Assembly (NCBI RefSeq): GCF_020831365.1
Contig: NZ_JAJHPV010000013.1
Location: 930,001-994,000, forward strand
Length of the DNA stretch: 64,000 nucleotides
Direction: 5' to 3'
From: Massilia agrisoli
Lineage (GTDB): Bacteria > Pseudomonadota > Gammaproteobacteria > Burkholderiales > Burkholderiaceae_D
The notes beneath the pieces were generated by a model. That model was given only the letters and a program-made list of their open reading frames with translations, ran no database searches and was not told the DNA's origin. Numbering within the stretch: the stretch's first letter is position 1; each line of letters begins with the position of its first letter. Below are positions 9,471 through 19,635 of the stretch, piece after piece. The position numbers and the translations under genes are program-made.

Positions 9471-11813
9471 TCACTGGTGCCGCAGTCGCAGCGCGTTGGT
9501 AATCACCGAAACTGAACTCAGGCTCATCGCCAGCGCAGCAATGATCGGCGACAACAACTGGCCGGTGAATGGATAAAGCAAGCCGGCGGCCAGCGGGATG
9601 CCGAGCGCGTTGTACACAAACGCAAAGGCCAGGTTCTGGCGCATGTTGCGCACGCTGGCGACAGAGATTTCGCGCGCCCGCGCGATTCCCCGCAGGTCGC
9701 CCTTGACCAGAGTGACATGGGCGCTGTTCATCGCCACATCCGTGCCTGTGCCCATGGCGATCCCGACATTGGCCTTGGCCAGGGCAGGGGCGTCATTGAT
9801 GCCGTCGCCCGCCATGGCCACGACCTTGCCCTCGGCTTGCAGGCGTTCGACGAGGACAAGCTTGTCCTGCGGCTTGACCTCGCCATACACTTCGTCGATG
9901 CCCAACCTGCCAGCGACCGACCTGGCAGTCGTCAGGCCGTCGCCGGTCGCCATGATGACCGTCAGGCCGGTATGCTTGAGCAGATCGAGCGCTTCCGGGG
10001 TGGTCGACTTGACCGGGTCGGAGACCGCCACCAGCCCAAGCAGTTGCCCGTCCGCAGCCAGGTACATGACCGACGCGCCTTCGCCGCGCAAGCTTTCCGC
10101 AGCGGCGGAAAGGACATGCCAGTCGACTTTTTCCTCATCCATGAGCTTGGTGTTGCCCAGCGCGAGGCGTTGTCCTGCCACCACCCCGCGCACCCCGATG
10201 CCGCTGGACGATTCGAACGAGTCCGGCTTGTTCAGCACCAGGCCGCGCTTGCGCGCCTCGGCAACGATGGCGTGGGCCAGCGGGTGCTCGCTGCCCTGGT
10301 CGATGCTGGCTGCGGCCAGCAGCACCTCCGTTTCGGTCAATCCGGGCGCGGCGATGGCGCGGTCGAAGGCCGGCTTACCTTCGGTCAATGTTCCGGTCTT
10401 GTCGACAATCAGGGTATCGACCTTCTTGAACCCTTCGATCGCGGCGGCGTCGCGGAACAGCACGCCCTGGGTGGCGGCGCGCCCGGTGGCGGCCATGATC
10501 GACATCGGCGTGGCCAGGCCCAGCGCACACGGGCAAGCAATGATCAGGACCGCGACCGCGTTGACGAAACCAAATATCCAGCTCGGCGCTGGCCCGATAA
10601 GGCCCCAGGTCACAAAGGTGAGCAAAGCGATGATCGCGACGGCGACGACGAAGTAGCCAGCCACCACGTCCGCCAGGCGCTGCATGGGCGCGCGCGAGCG
10701 CTGGGCCTGCGCGACCATTTGCACGATCTGCGCCAGCATGGTGTGCGAGCCGACGACTTCCGCGCGCATGACGAGGCTGCCGCTGGTATTGAGCGTGGCG
10801 CCGATGACCTTGTCGCCGGGCCGCTTGGTGATGGGCATGGGCTCGCCGGTCAGCATCGACTCGTCCACCGCGCTGTCGCCCTCCAGGGCGACGCCGTCGA
10901 CCGGTACTTTTTCACCCGGCCGGATGCGCAGCATGTCGCCGGGGTGCACGTGGGTCAGCGGGATATCTTCTTCGCTGCCATCCTGGTTGATGCGGCGCGC
11001 CGTTTTTGGCGCCAGTCCGAGCAGGGATTTGATGGCGGCGGAAGTCTGCGAGCGCGCCCGCAATTCCAGGATCTGCCCCAGCAAGGTCAGCGAAACAATC
11101 ACCGCTGCCGCTTCGTAATAGACGCCTACCCGGCCATCCTGCCTGAAAGTCGCAGGGAACAGTTGAGGGACGACTGTGGCGGCGACGCTGTAGAGGAAAG
11201 CGGCGGCAACGCCCAGCCCGATCAGGGTCCACATGTTGGGACTGCGGTTGACGACCGATTGCACGCCCCTGGAAAAGAATGGCCAGCCGGCCCACAGGAT
11301 CACCGGCGCGCTCAGCCCCAGCTCGATCCAGTTCTGGTAAGGAATGCCGCCGTGATAGAAGCGGTGCGCCAGCATCGCCAGGGCCGTAACGATGACCGTC
11401 AACGGCAGCGTCCACCAGAAACGGCGTCGGAAGTCCTTGAGTTCGGGGTTTTCTTCCTCCTCGAGTTCGGGAATGAGCGGCTCGAGCGTCATGCCGCAGA
11501 TCGGACAGTTGCCTGGCCGTGGCTGGCGGATTTCCGGGTGCATCGGGCAGGTATAGATCGTGCCGGCAGGCGGTTCCTCCACCGGCGGCGGCTGGCTGCC
11601 CGCGGGCTTGAGGTAGCGTGCCGGATCTGCCAGGAACTTGTCCATGCAACGACGGCTGCAGAAATGATAGTCCTGGCCCGCATGCGTGACCTGCCTGTCC
11701 GGTTGCGCCGCAACGCGCATGCCGCAAACCGGATCGGTCCATTGCTTCGCCGAATCGTCCGCCGTTAATACGCCGTTGTCTGGGGAAACATGATGCTGGT
11801 GATCGGCTTTCAT
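9471..11813 (-). CDS. copA: copper-translocating P1B-type ATPase with YHS and HMBD N-terminal domains
   Basis: A 780-residue inner-membrane Cu(I) exporter. Instead of the usual CxxC HMA domains, the N-terminus holds a YHS domain (DPVCGMRV to about residue 70, with FCSRRC) and a heavy-metal-binding domain (YTCPMHPEI ... [10 protein letters not shown], about residues 87-115). Then follow eight membrane helices with the CPC motif at 427-429, the phosphorylated aspartate D471 in [11 protein letters not shown], the actuator TGEP loop, and [10 protein letters not shown]. The last helices contain [11 protein letters not shown] and MSLSSVSVI, which mark the Cu(I) subgroup. The ATG at 11813 has AGGA 7 nt upstream. 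Neighbours are a lipoprotein gene downstream and a diguanylate cyclase 61 nt upstream. No MerR-type operator was seen in that short gap. Confidence 0.94.
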   Translation of the reverse strand: MKADHQHHVSPDNGVLTADDSAKQWTDPVCGMRVAAQPDRQVTHAGQDYHFCSRRCMDKFLADPARYLKPAGSQPPPVEEPPAGTIYTCPMHPEIRQPRPGNCPICGMTLEPLIPELEEEENPELKDFRRRFWWTLPLTVIVTALAMLAHRFYHGGIPYQNWIELGLSAPVILWAGWPFFSRGVQSVVNRSPNMWTLIGLGVAAAFLYSVAATVVPQLFPATFRQDGRVGVYYEAAAVIVSLTLLGQILELRARSQTSAAIKSLLGLAPKTARRINQDGSEEDIPLTHVHPGDMLRIRPGEKVPVDGVALEGDSAVDESMLTGEPMPITKRPGDKVIGATLNTSGSLVMRAEVVGSHTMLAQIVQMVAQAQRSRAPMQRLADVVAGYFVVAVAIIALLTFVTWGLIGPAPSWIFGFVNAVAVLIIACPCALGLATPMSIMAATGRAATQGVLFRDAAAIEGFKKVDTLIVDKTGTLTEGKPAFDRAIAAPGLTETEVLLAAASIDQGSEHPLAHAIVAEARKRGLVLNKPDSFESSSGIGVRGVVAGQRLALGNTKLMDEEKVDWHVLSAAAESLRGEGASVMYLAADGQLLGLVAVSDPVKSTTPEALDLLKHTGLTVIMATGDGLTTARSVAGRLGIDEVYGEVKPQDKLVLVERLQAEGKVVAMAGDGINDAPALAKANVGIAMGTGTDVAMNSAHVTLVKGDLRGIARAREISVASVRNMRQNLAFAFVYNALGIPLAAGLLYPFTGQLLSPIIAALAMSLSSVSVITNALRLRHQ

Positions 11814-11874
11814 TCGCTTATCCTCAGTGATCTCCTGCTACCGGTAAGACCAACCATCGAATCGCCGCACGCGC

Positions 11875-12816
11875 TCAGCGGTCTTGCGCGCTTCTGGCGC
11901 AGTACAGCTGAAACTGGTTTCCGCCGCCGGATTTGGCAGCGTACATGGCCTGGTCGGCATGCATCAGCAAGGCGCGCGAATCGGCGCCGTCCGACGGGTA
12001 AATGGAAACCCCGACGCTCGCGCTCACCTTGATTGTTCGTCCCTCCAGCACAAATGGTTGCGCCAGCGTGTCGACCAGCTTTTGCGCCAGCCTGGAGGCG
12101 ATGTCCGTGTTCTCCAGCTGATCGATCAGCACGACGAACTCATCCCCGCCGATACGGGCGACCGTGTCGGCGTGCCGCAGCGCGACGCGGATGCGTTCGG
12201 CCACTGCCACCAGCAACTGGTCGCCGATGTGGTGGCCCAGGGTGTCATTGACCGGCTTGAAACGATCAAGGTCGACAAACATCGTAGCCAGCATGTGTTT
12301 GTCGCAGCTGGCATTCAGGAGCGCTGTCTCGAGCAGGTCGAAGAAGCGGGCGCGATTGGGCAGGGCGGTCAGCGCGTCGTGGTAAGCCAGGTGGCGCGCT
12401 TGCTCATTTTCCTGCTTCCGGCCGGTGATGTCGTGCTGGATCGCGATGAAGTGCGTTATTTGCCCTTGCTCGTCGAACAGCGGCGTAATGGTCTCGTCCA
12501 CGGCAAACAGCGAACCATCCTTGCGGCGGTCAATGACATCGCCTTGCCACACCTTTCCGGACTTGATTGTCCGCCACAGTTGGGCATAGAAATCGTCACT
12601 TTGTTTTCCCGACTTTAAGATGGCTGGCGTGCGCAGAAACACATCGGCCAGGGAATAGCCGCTCAGGCGCGCAAATGCCTCGTTTGCCCAGATAATCTTT
12701 CCCTTGTGGTCAGTCAGGAAAATCGCATTGGCGACGGACTCCAGCGCGAGCGCCAGCAAGGCCTGGGGGGCCTGTACTTGAGCCGGATCTGCAACTGGGC
12801 TCTTGGGAGCTTGCAT
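11875..12816 (-). CDS. PAS-domain diguanylate cyclase
   Basis: A 313-residue cytosolic enzyme predicted to make c-di-GMP from two GTP. A PAS/PAC sensor spans about residues 20-145 (VANAIFLTDHKGKIIWANEAF ... HDITGRKQ) and a GGDEF domain about 150-310, beginning with the usual LAYHDALTALPNRARFF. The active site is intact, GGDEF at 223-227, and the product-inhibition RxxD I-site (RHAD) sits exactly five residues before it. No transmembrane segment, so the input signal is cytosolic. It lies 61 nt upstream of copA on the same strand, which may mean co-transcription, though a functional tie to copper is unproven. Confidence 0.92.
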   Translation of the reverse strand: MQAPKSPVADPAQVQAPQALLALALESVANAIFLTDHKGKIIWANEAFARLSGYSLADVFLRTPAILKSGKQSDDFYAQLWRTIKSGKVWQGDVIDRRKDGSLFAVDETITPLFDEQGQITHFIAIQHDITGRKQENEQARHLAYHDALTALPNRARFFDLLETALLNASCDKHMLATMFVDLDRFKPVNDTLGHHIGDQLLVAVAERIRVALRHADTVARIGGDEFVVLIDQLENTDIASRLAQKLVDTLAQPFVLEGRTIKVSASVGVSIYPSDGADSRALLMHADQAMYAAKSGGGNQFQLYCARSAQDR

Positions 12817-13106
12817 TCGGACCTCGGTGAGCTAAATGCGAAGGGGCGTGTTCCGGGTAGCATGATTCGCACTTGGGGGCCTTCGCTTCTGACTATGATG
12901 CTTGCTTCTTTCAGTGTTGTAAATCAGATTTCCTGAGCGCGTGACTTCACATGCGGCGGCCACCTCGACCACGGACAACTACCCGCGCAGGGAGTTTTTG
13001 GTGCTGCCGTGATGTACGTTAAGCCCTTGGGATGCACGTTTGCCGCGTAAGATGCACAATGGTGAGCGTAAATCAAAACAAGCCCATGCCGTCTCAAGGG
13101 ATCCCA
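12817..13106. other. divergent intergenic region
   Basis: About 290 bases between the minus-strand cyclase and the plus-strand dehydrogenase, so it must hold both promoters. No strong -35/-10 pair, operator or structured RNA was recognised. The only clear signal is AAGGGA seven bases before the dehydrogenase ATG at 13107. Confidence 0.4.
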
Positions 13107-14123
13107 ATGCGCACGCCTCGAACGATGGACGCCATGCTGCTGGACGAGCCGCATGCTTTGCTGCGCCCTGCGCGCGTCGCCGTACCGGAGCCCGGCCAGG
13201 GACAGCTCCTGCTGCGCGTTACCGCGTGCGGAGTGTGCCGCACCGACCTGCACATCGCTGACGGCGAGCTGGCGCCGCACCGGCTGCCGCTGATCCTCGG
13301 CCATGAGGTGGTCGGCGTGGTGGAACAGTGCGGCCCGGGCGTAACTGCCTGGCGGCCGGGCCAGCGGGTGGGGGTACCCTGGCTTGGCGCCACCTGCGGC
13401 GCCTGTCCCTATTGCCTGGCGCAGGCGGAAAACCTGTGCGACGCGGCCGCTTTCACCGGTTACGACCGCGATGGCGGCTACGCGGAATACATGGTGGCCG
13501 AGGCTTCTTATGCGTTTGCGCTGCCCGGCCGCTATGACGACGTGCATGCCGCGCCGCTCCTGTGCGCTGGCCTGATCGGCTACCGAGCCTACGCGATGAC
13601 AGCCGGCGCCCGGCGCATCGGCCTCTACGGTTTCGGGGCAGCGGCCCATATCCTCACCCAGCTCGCGCGCCACCAGGGCCGCGAGGTGTATGCCTTTACC
13701 CGTCCGGGCGACCTGCGGACCCAGCGTTTCGCCCGGAAACTTGGGGCAGTGTGGGCGGGCGACAGCCGGCAGGGCGCTCCCCAGGCACTCGATGCCGCGA
13801 TCATCTTTGCGCCCGACGGCGCCCTTGTGCCGCACGCGCTGGCGGCGGTTCGCAAGGGTGGCAGCGTGGTATGCGCGGGCATCCATATGAGCGACATTCC
13901 ATCGTTTCCCTACGCTTCGCTGTGGGGCGAACGGACCCTGCGATCGGTGACCAATCTCACCCGCGCCGACGGCATCGGGTTCTTCAGGCTTGCCCAGGAA
14001 TGCCCGATCGATACCGAGGTCACGGTGTTTCCGCTCGACCAAGCCAACCAGGCCCTGGCAGCCCTGCGCGCAGGCAGCTTTGATGGCGCCGCAGTGCTGG
14101 TCCCCGCGCCACGGCCTGTTTAA
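13107..14123 (+). CDS. zinc-dependent alcohol dehydrogenase (MDR superfamily)
   Basis: A 338-residue cytosolic oxidoreductase. The catalytic zinc site is seen in CGVCRTDLH and GHEVVGVVE, and the structural zinc cluster as C-x2-C-x2-C-x7-C in CGACPYCLAQAENLC. The Rossmann segment is YGFGAAAHI, a variant of the GxGxxG loop common in the AdhA-like subgroup that ends with IPAFPY-like SLWGERTLRSVTNLTR. Substrate is unknown; simple or aromatic alcohols and aldehydes are usual. The ATG at 13107 was chosen for its AAGGGA ribosome binding site; earlier in-frame ATGs at 13032, 13059 and 13086 add an unconserved extension. Its stop overlaps the convergent PEP-CTERM gene by 4 nt. Confidence 0.9.
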   Translation: MRTPRTMDAMLLDEPHALLRPARVAVPEPGQGQLLLRVTACGVCRTDLHIADGELAPHRLPLILGHEVVGVVEQCGPGVTAWRPGQRVGVPWLGATCGACPYCLAQAENLCDAAAFTGYDRDGGYAEYMVAEASYAFALPGRYDDVHAAPLLCAGLIGYRAYAMTAGARRIGLYGFGAAAHILTQLARHQGREVYAFTRPGDLRTQRFARKLGAVWAGDSRQGAPQALDAAIIFAPDGALVPHALAAVRKGGSVVCAGIHMSDIPSFPYASLWGERTLRSVTNLTRADGIGFFRLAQECPIDTEVTVFPLDQANQALAALRAGSFDGAAVLVPAPRPV

Positions 14124-15274
14124 GCAGCGCCAGACGGCGGCCGCTTTGTGCCGCGCGCGACCACCCCCGCCAGCAGTAGCCCGGCCAGTGTCATCGCCAT
14201 ACCCGACGGTTCCGGGACCGGGTCGAGGCGCAGCGCGTAATATTGCCCATCTTTGAAGCCCGTGGCGGCAATCTGGCCGATTTCATTGATGCTGTGGGCG
14301 CTCTCCAGGCGCCACCCGCCGGACGGATCGATCATCGCATTCAGGCTTTGCATGCGATTTCCCTCGTAAATGAAAGCGCCCAAGACATCGCTGGCGCCCA
14401 CCACTTGTCCGAGATTGTTGATGTCGTTGGCGATGCTGTAGGAAGGCGAGCTGCGGCCGTCGAGGTCCGTCAGCACGCCATCGGCATAAAGGAACGCGTG
14501 GCGGTCGTGTAACTCGTTTGGAAGGGATACATAGCCCACCACCTGGCCAAAGTCGTTGAGCGCGGTGGCGGCATTGAAGCTGCCGCCGATGTCGCCGAGC
14601 CTGGTCATGACCCCGTCGGCGAAGAGGAAGGGATAATACGGTGCGTCGCCCGGCCCGAACGGACCGGAGTAGCCGACGATGTCGCCATCCTCATTGATAT
14701 CGGCGGCGGAGCTGTAGGGATTGGGGAAAGGGAGGTTGCCGACGGTACGAATCGTGCCCCCTGGCGGGTACAGGACAGCGCGAGGGCCGGTATCGATGGT
14801 CGGATCGGGGTCTTCAGGCGGGTAGGAGTAACCGACCACGTAGCCGCTGTTATTGATGCCGGTGACGCCGGTGCTGATGCCCCCGAGCGTACCCAGCGAG
14901 GTCATCGAGCCCCCCGAATACAGGAAGGGCAGGCTTTCGCCGCTGCTGGTTTGCGCCACGCCGAGCACCTGGCCAGCATCATTGAGGGCTGTCACATAGC
15001 TGCCCGCGCCGCCCAGCGTGCCAAGCTCGCGCATGCCAAAGCCATTGTTGATGAAGGCGCGGTATCCCTCCGGGGCGCCGGGCGAACTCGATGGCAGGAT
15101 GTTGCCGACCACAGTGCCGGCATTGTTGATCGCCTGCGCCATCGTGCCGGCGCTGCCGACCGCTGTCACGAAAAAGAGTGGCTGTGCCGGCTGACGGTCG
15201 GCGGCGCTGGCCGCGGCAGGCAGCGCAAGCGACAACGCCAACGCGGCGGATCCCAGGTGGGCGCGAATGCACAC
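14120..15274 (-). CDS. HAF-repeat PEP-CTERM surface protein
   Basis: A 384-residue exported protein. It begins at a GTG with AAGGAG six bases upstream and has a Sec signal peptide (hydrophobic core, AAASA cleavage region near residue 24). The body is a run of imperfect repeats of about 45-50 residues of the HAF type, each with a pattern like AxxLNDxGQVVGYS, LGxLGG and F(L/I)YxxGxM, probably forming a beta-propeller. The C-terminus is a PEP-CTERM sorting tag: VPEPSGMAM, a hydrophobic helix, then RGTKRPP. PEP-CTERM proteins are processed by an exosortase and sent to the cell surface or matrix. The exosortase gene is not in this window. Function beyond surface display is unknown. Confidence 0.9.
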   Translation of the reverse strand: MCIRAHLGSAALALSLALPAAASAADRQPAQPLFFVTAVGSAGTMAQAINNAGTVVGNILPSSSPGAPEGYRAFINNGFGMRELGTLGGAGSYVTALNDAGQVLGVAQTSSGESLPFLYSGGSMTSLGTLGGISTGVTGINNSGYVVGYSYPPEDPDPTIDTGPRAVLYPPGGTIRTVGNLPFPNPYSSAADINEDGDIVGYSGPFGPGDAPYYPFLFADGVMTRLGDIGGSFNAATALNDFGQVVGYVSLPNELHDRHAFLYADGVLTDLDGRSSPSYSIANDINNLGQVVGASDVLGAFIYEGNRMQSLNAMIDPSGGWRLESAHSINEIGQIAATGFKDGQYYALRLDPVPEPSGMAMTLAGLLLAGVVARGTKRPPSGAA

Positions 15275-15553
15275 TTTTTTCTCCTTGGTTTTTGTTGTCG
15301 CACGCCGCGTGGGCGGACGCCGGCAGTTATTAGCGCTTTGGCCGGTATGCGGGTCCAGATTAGAAGCCTGTCACGATCCACCTTTGCGCTGGATCAGTCG
15401 TGCACTCCTGCCACGTAACGCGCTTTAACGCCGCGACATCCCCCCACTGCGAGAGTTCCCAACGCGGGATTGAGCGTGGATGAATCATGGTGCAGTTGAC
15501 CGCGCATAGTGGAAGCACGCTTCTTCATCAAGCGGCTCGACTTCGGGAGTCCC

Positions 15554-17113
15554 ATGCCTTCGATCAAGTCCTGCTTCGCCTGCGCGCTTGCATTCCTGTC
15601 CGCGTTGGTGGCCAGCAATGTGCGCGCCGATTCATCCGCGTTCCTTACGTTCAGCGGGCTTGAAGTCGCGCTGTTCGACCTCGACCCCGGCGATGGCATC
15701 GACCCGGCCGTTGCGCTGGCCCAGCTGGAGCGCTCGGGGTCGGTATTCCAGTACCGGTTTGCCGATGCCGGCTGGCCGCCCCTGCGCGAGGACGGGGTCA
15801 GCGGAACCGGCAGCGCTGCATTGGACGATGCAAACGGCCTCGCGACCGTTGTGCTGCAGGATGAGGGAATGTCCGGCAGGGCTGTTTCAACCGGCGGCGG
15901 GGCCTACACCAGCTTGCTGGCCGACAGCTTCAGCTTTACGCTGACACCCTATACCCGGGTCGTGTTCAGCACGCTGACCGAGTCCGCCGTCACTGCCGAG
16001 ACGATCCAGTCTGCCCTTGCCGTGGTGACGCTTGCAGGGCAGGTCGGCAGCCAGCCGGGGGAACTGGTCAGTTTCGAGACCTCCAGCGTCATGTCCGATT
16101 CCGGAACCAGCGCGGTGCCACTTGCCGCTGAAACCGCTTCGGCAGCGCTTCCCCTTTCGGGCAGCATAGCGCTTCGGGGATATGCCTACACGGCCGGGGT
16201 GTCGCCCGTTCCCGAACAAGGGATGCTTGGGTTGTTGCTGGCTGGCTGCACGGTGCTGGCGGCAGTGGGGCGACGCCGGCGACGCCCGGCCGGACCGCAA
16301 CGGCGCCGCGCCCGCTTGCGAGGCGGTTCTGGCGCATTGCCGCGCCTTGGCCGCATGGCCGGCGTGCTGGCGCTTGCCATCGCTGGCGCGGCCTTGCCGG
16401 GCATGGCGCACGCCTCGTCGGGCTCCGCATCGATCTACGACTTTGCCTACGAGTTGTTCGATCTCGCACCCGACGACGGCATCGTGCCTTCGCTGATCTT
16501 TACGTCGGAAAGCGTCAGCGGCACGGTCAATGCCAACCGCGACACCTTCCTCGGCAACCCCTGGGATGAAACGCAGCACCTTGCCGGATACGGCAGTGCG
16601 GCGATCACCCGGCAACCCGGCATGGCGATGGTGGACATCGCTCCTGATGCATTGCAGGTAAGCACGCTTGCGTGGCGGGGCGCATTTGCCGCGTCTGGCC
16701 AGTACGCCTATGAATTTACCCTTACGCCCATGACCCACGTGGTGTTTTCCGCAGTGGCCCAGTTACTGGTGTCGCACGACGTTAACCGCCGCCCTGACGC
16801 GAGCGAGGCGAACGCAGGGCTCAGTGGCGAGATTGCCAGCTTCCCCGGGCAGCGCACCCAGTTCAGCAGTTTTGTCATCCTGAACACGCCGGGCGCCACG
16901 GTGAGGCCGCTGGGGGTGCACGCCTTCACCGGCAACCTTGCTGGCACGGGCTCGCTCAGGCTGGCTGGCGGGGCATTCGCGGTTGGTGTCTCGCCCATCC
17001 CCGAACCTGCGCTGGGCCAGATGCTGCTGCCTGGCCTCGTGCTGTGCTGGGCGATGGCGGCATCGTTACGCAAGGCGCGCCAGCGTGGCCAGGCGCCCGC
17101 AACGCAAGCTTAA
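15554..17113 (+). CDS. fused tandem duplicate of a PEP-CTERM protein
   Basis: A 519-residue single reading frame that contains two whole PEP-CTERM proteins. Residues 1-25 are a signal peptide; a first beta-rich domain follows; residues 219-243 form a sorting tag (SPVPEQG, hydrophobic helix, RRRRR). Then a second signal-peptide-like stretch begins at Met268 (MAGVLALAIAGAALPGMAHA), followed by a paralogous domain and a second tag (SPIPEPA at 481-487, helix, RKARQR). The halves align by eye: LFDLDPGDGI with LFDLAPDDGI, and FTLTPYTRVVFS with FTLTPMTHVVFS. No stop or frameshift interrupts them, and no ribosome binding site precedes Met268. The ATG at 15554 was preferred over an earlier in-frame start because it begins the signal peptide. 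Whether it is cut into two proteins is unknown. Confidence 0.85.
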   Translation: MPSIKSCFACALAFLSALVASNVRADSSAFLTFSGLEVALFDLDPGDGIDPAVALAQLERSGSVFQYRFADAGWPPLREDGVSGTGSAALDDANGLATVVLQDEGMSGRAVSTGGGAYTSLLADSFSFTLTPYTRVVFSTLTESAVTAETIQSALAVVTLAGQVGSQPGELVSFETSSVMSDSGTSAVPLAAETASAALPLSGSIALRGYAYTAGVSPVPEQGMLGLLLAGCTVLAAVGRRRRRPAGPQRRRARLRGGSGALPRLGRMAGVLALAIAGAALPGMAHASSGSASIYDFAYELFDLAPDDGIVPSLIFTSESVSGTVNANRDTFLGNPWDETQHLAGYGSAAITRQPGMAMVDIAPDALQVSTLAWRGAFAASGQYAYEFTLTPMTHVVFSAVAQLLVSHDVNRRPDASEANAGLSGEIASFPGQRTQFSSFVILNTPGATVRPLGVHAFTGNLAGTGSLRLAGGAFAVGVSPIPEPALGQMLLPGLVLCWAMAASLRKARQRGQAPATQA

Positions 17114-19635
17114 CGGACCGGGCTTGCGGGCGTGGACGTACGGCGCCCCAGCACGGGTTTCAGCAGTTCAAACCACACCACGCTCGTGGCTCCAATCGCG
17201 ATGGCGATAGCCAGTTCGGCTGCGCCGAGCGGATGGAAGCGGAACAAGCCGGCAAGCACCGGCTGGTACACGACCACGACAAACATCAACAGCGCGATTC
17301 CCGCCACCATCCATACCACCCGGTTCGGCGTGCGCAAACCGTGAAGCAGGCTGCGGGTGTGCGAGCGGTTGGCAAAGATCTGGGCAATGTTTGCTGCAAC
17401 CAGGCTGCCGAAGGCAAATGCACGGGCACGGTCTTCGCTTAGGTACTGAAGCGCGACGCCATAGGCGGCAAGCACGGTAAGAAGGCTGCCGAGCCCGAGC
17501 ATCAACGCATTCAGGACTGTCCGGCCACCGAACAACGGCGCTTCCACAGGGCGCGGGGGCGTTTCCATCAGCGTCGGCTCGGCCGGTTCATTTTCGAACG
17601 CCAGCGCGCAGGTCGGGTCAATCATCAGCTCGAGAAACACAATGTGCATCGGGTACAACAGGATCGGCCAGCCAAGCAGCACCGGTATTAATGCCATGCC
17701 AGCGACCGCGACGTGCACGCCGAGGATGTAGCTCATTGATTTCTGCATGTTCTGGTAAATCTGGCGCCCGGACCGGATCGCCGCGACGATCGAACTGAAA
17801 CGGTCATCGAGCAGGACCAGCGAGGCTGCCTCCCGCGCCACGTCGGTGCCGCGCCTTCCCATGGCGATGCCAACGTGGGCCGCGCGCAGTGCGGGGGCAT
17901 CGTTGACCCCGTCGCCGGTCATGCCCACAATCGATCCGCCCGCCTTGAAGGCCTGAATCAGTCGCAGTTTTTCGTCCGGCGCGATGCGCGCACACACACC
18001 GGCTTCGCGCACCCGCATGGCGAGGGCGGCATCGTCCAGCGTGTCCAGTTCGCTGCCTGTCAGTATGCGTCCCGGATCAATGCCGGCCTGTGCCGCGATG
18101 GCGGCTGCGGTGGTGGGATAGTCCCCGGTAATCATCACCACCTTGATGCCAGCGGCGCGGCAGGCGGCGACCGCCGCAGGAATTTCTTCGCGCAAGGGAT
18201 CGGCCAGTGCCAACAGGCCAAGAAACGTAAAGGCAAATCCTTCCTGGGTGTCCGGCAGCACCGTTGGGGCGTGCCGTGCGCGCGCGATGCCGAGCACCCG
18301 CAGTCCGCTGCGCGCCAGCTCGTCTGCCGCGGCGCCAACGGCTTTGGCCTGGTCGTCTCCCAGCCTGCACAGCGCCAGGATGGCTTCCGGCGCACCTTTC
18401 GCCGCCACGATGTAGTGCGCCTGGCCGGGCGGCGCCCATGCTTGCGTCATCGCCCGCAGCTTTGGCGACAGTGGATATTCGCGCGCCAATGTCCAGCCGG
18501 TATTGCCTGGAGGAGCGAGCTCGATGATCGCCTTTTCCATGGGGTCGAACGGGGCCTGGGCACTGGCCAGGGCGGCATACTGTGCCACTTCCCGCAACGA
18601 CGGCGCAAGCGGCGCATTGCCAAGCTCGTGCAGTTCGCCGCCGGCAAACAGGGCGCGCACGCGCATCCGGTTCTCGGTGAGCGTACCGGTCTTGTCGACA
18701 CACAGGACGGAGGTGGCGCCCAGCGTTTCGATCGAGGCAAGCCGCCGCGTCAACACGTTTGCCTTTGCCAGGCGCCATGCGCCCAAAGCGGGGAACACCA
18801 TCAGCACCACCGGGAATTCCTCGGGGAGCATCGACATCGCCAGCGCAATTCCGGCCAGGACCGACTCAAGCCAGTTTCCGCTTCGCAGGCCCAACAAAAC
18901 AACCAGCAACACGCTCATGCCGGTGCCGGCCAGCGCGAAAATACGGACGAGCCGGGCATTCTGCTTCTGTAGCGGCGATCGTTCAGGGCTGATCTTTGCC
19001 AACGCGCTGCCGATCCGGCCGATTTCAGTCAGCGAGCCGGTTGCCGTGACGAGCACCAGCCCGTGCCCGTGCACCAGCAAGGTGCCCGAATACAGGGCAG
19101 GCGTATCATCGCCGCCCGGGCGCGGCGCCGGGTCCGGAAGCATTCCCGGCTGCTTGCGGACAGGTACCGATTCACCGGTCAGCAGCGATTCGTCGGCCTC
19201 GACCTCAGTACCTTCTAGCAAGATCCCGTCGGCAGAAACGCGGTCGCCCTCGGATGCCACCAGGATATCTCCCGGTACAACGGTACGGCTGTCGACATGG
19301 ACTGGCGCCCCGTCACGCAGCACCAGGGCGCGCGGGCTGCCCAGTTCGCGCAAGGCATCGAGGGCGCGCTCGGTCTTGCCCTCCTGGTAGAGGGTCATGC
19401 CGATGGTGACGAACACCATGCCGAACAGGAAAACGCCTTCGAGCAGGTCGCCGAGGAAAAGGTAGAGCGTGCCCGCAGTGACCAGCAACAGGAACATCGG
19501 TTCGCGCGCAGCGTCCATGGCGATATTGCGCCATGTCCGTCGGCCATCGCCGGGAAGCGTATTAGGACCGTACGTTTCCAGCCGGCGCAAAGCTTCGGCC
19601 GTGCTCAGGCCAGAACGATCGAATGGGACGCTCAC
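17110..19635 (-). CDS. P2-like cation-transporting P-type ATPase
   Basis: An 841-residue inner-membrane ion pump. Domains run in order: N-terminal cation ATPase domain (STAEALRRLETYGPNTLP), actuator with TGES, phosphorylated D314 in [13 protein letters not shown], the nucleotide domain, and the hinge TGDGVNDAPAL. The membrane motif in helix 4 is MLPEEFPV, in place of PEGLP of SERCA-type Ca2+ pumps, so the ion may be Ca2+ or another cation. A GTG at 19635 was chosen as start because AGGA lies just upstream; a TTG 57 nt further up is in frame but has no site. It converges with the PEP-CTERM fusion gene, sharing four bases at the stops. Confidence 0.9.
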   Translation of the reverse strand: MSVPFDRSGLSTAEALRRLETYGPNTLPGDGRRTWRNIAMDAAREPMFLLLVTAGTLYLFLGDLLEGVFLFGMVFVTIGMTLYQEGKTERALDALRELGSPRALVLRDGAPVHVDSRTVVPGDILVASEGDRVSADGILLEGTEVEADESLLTGESVPVRKQPGMLPDPAPRPGGDDTPALYSGTLLVHGHGLVLVTATGSLTEIGRIGSALAKISPERSPLQKQNARLVRIFALAGTGMSVLLVVLLGLRSGNWLESVLAGIALAMSMLPEEFPVVLMVFPALGAWRLAKANVLTRRLASIETLGATSVLCVDKTGTLTENRMRVRALFAGGELHELGNAPLAPSLREVAQYAALASAQAPFDPMEKAIIELAPPGNTGWTLAREYPLSPKLRAMTQAWAPPGQAHYIVAAKGAPEAILALCRLGDDQAKAVGAAADELARSGLRVLGIARARHAPTVLPDTQEGFAFTFLGLLALADPLREEIPAAVAACRAAGIKVVMITGDYPTTAAAIAAQAGIDPGRILTGSELDTLDDAALAMRVREAGVCARIAPDEKLRLIQAFKAGGSIVGMTGDGVNDAPALRAAHVGIAMGRRGTDVAREAASLVLLDDRFSSIVAAIRSGRQIYQNMQKSMSYILGVHVAVAGMALIPVLLGWPILLYPMHIVFLELMIDPTCALAFENEPAEPTLMETPPRPVEAPLFGGRTVLNALMLGLGSLLTVLAAYGVALQYLSEDRARAFAFGSLVAANIAQIFANRSHTRSLLHGLRTPNRVVWMVAGIALLMFVVVVYQPVLAGLFRFHPLGAAELAIAIAIGATSVVWFELLKPVLGRRTSTPASPVR

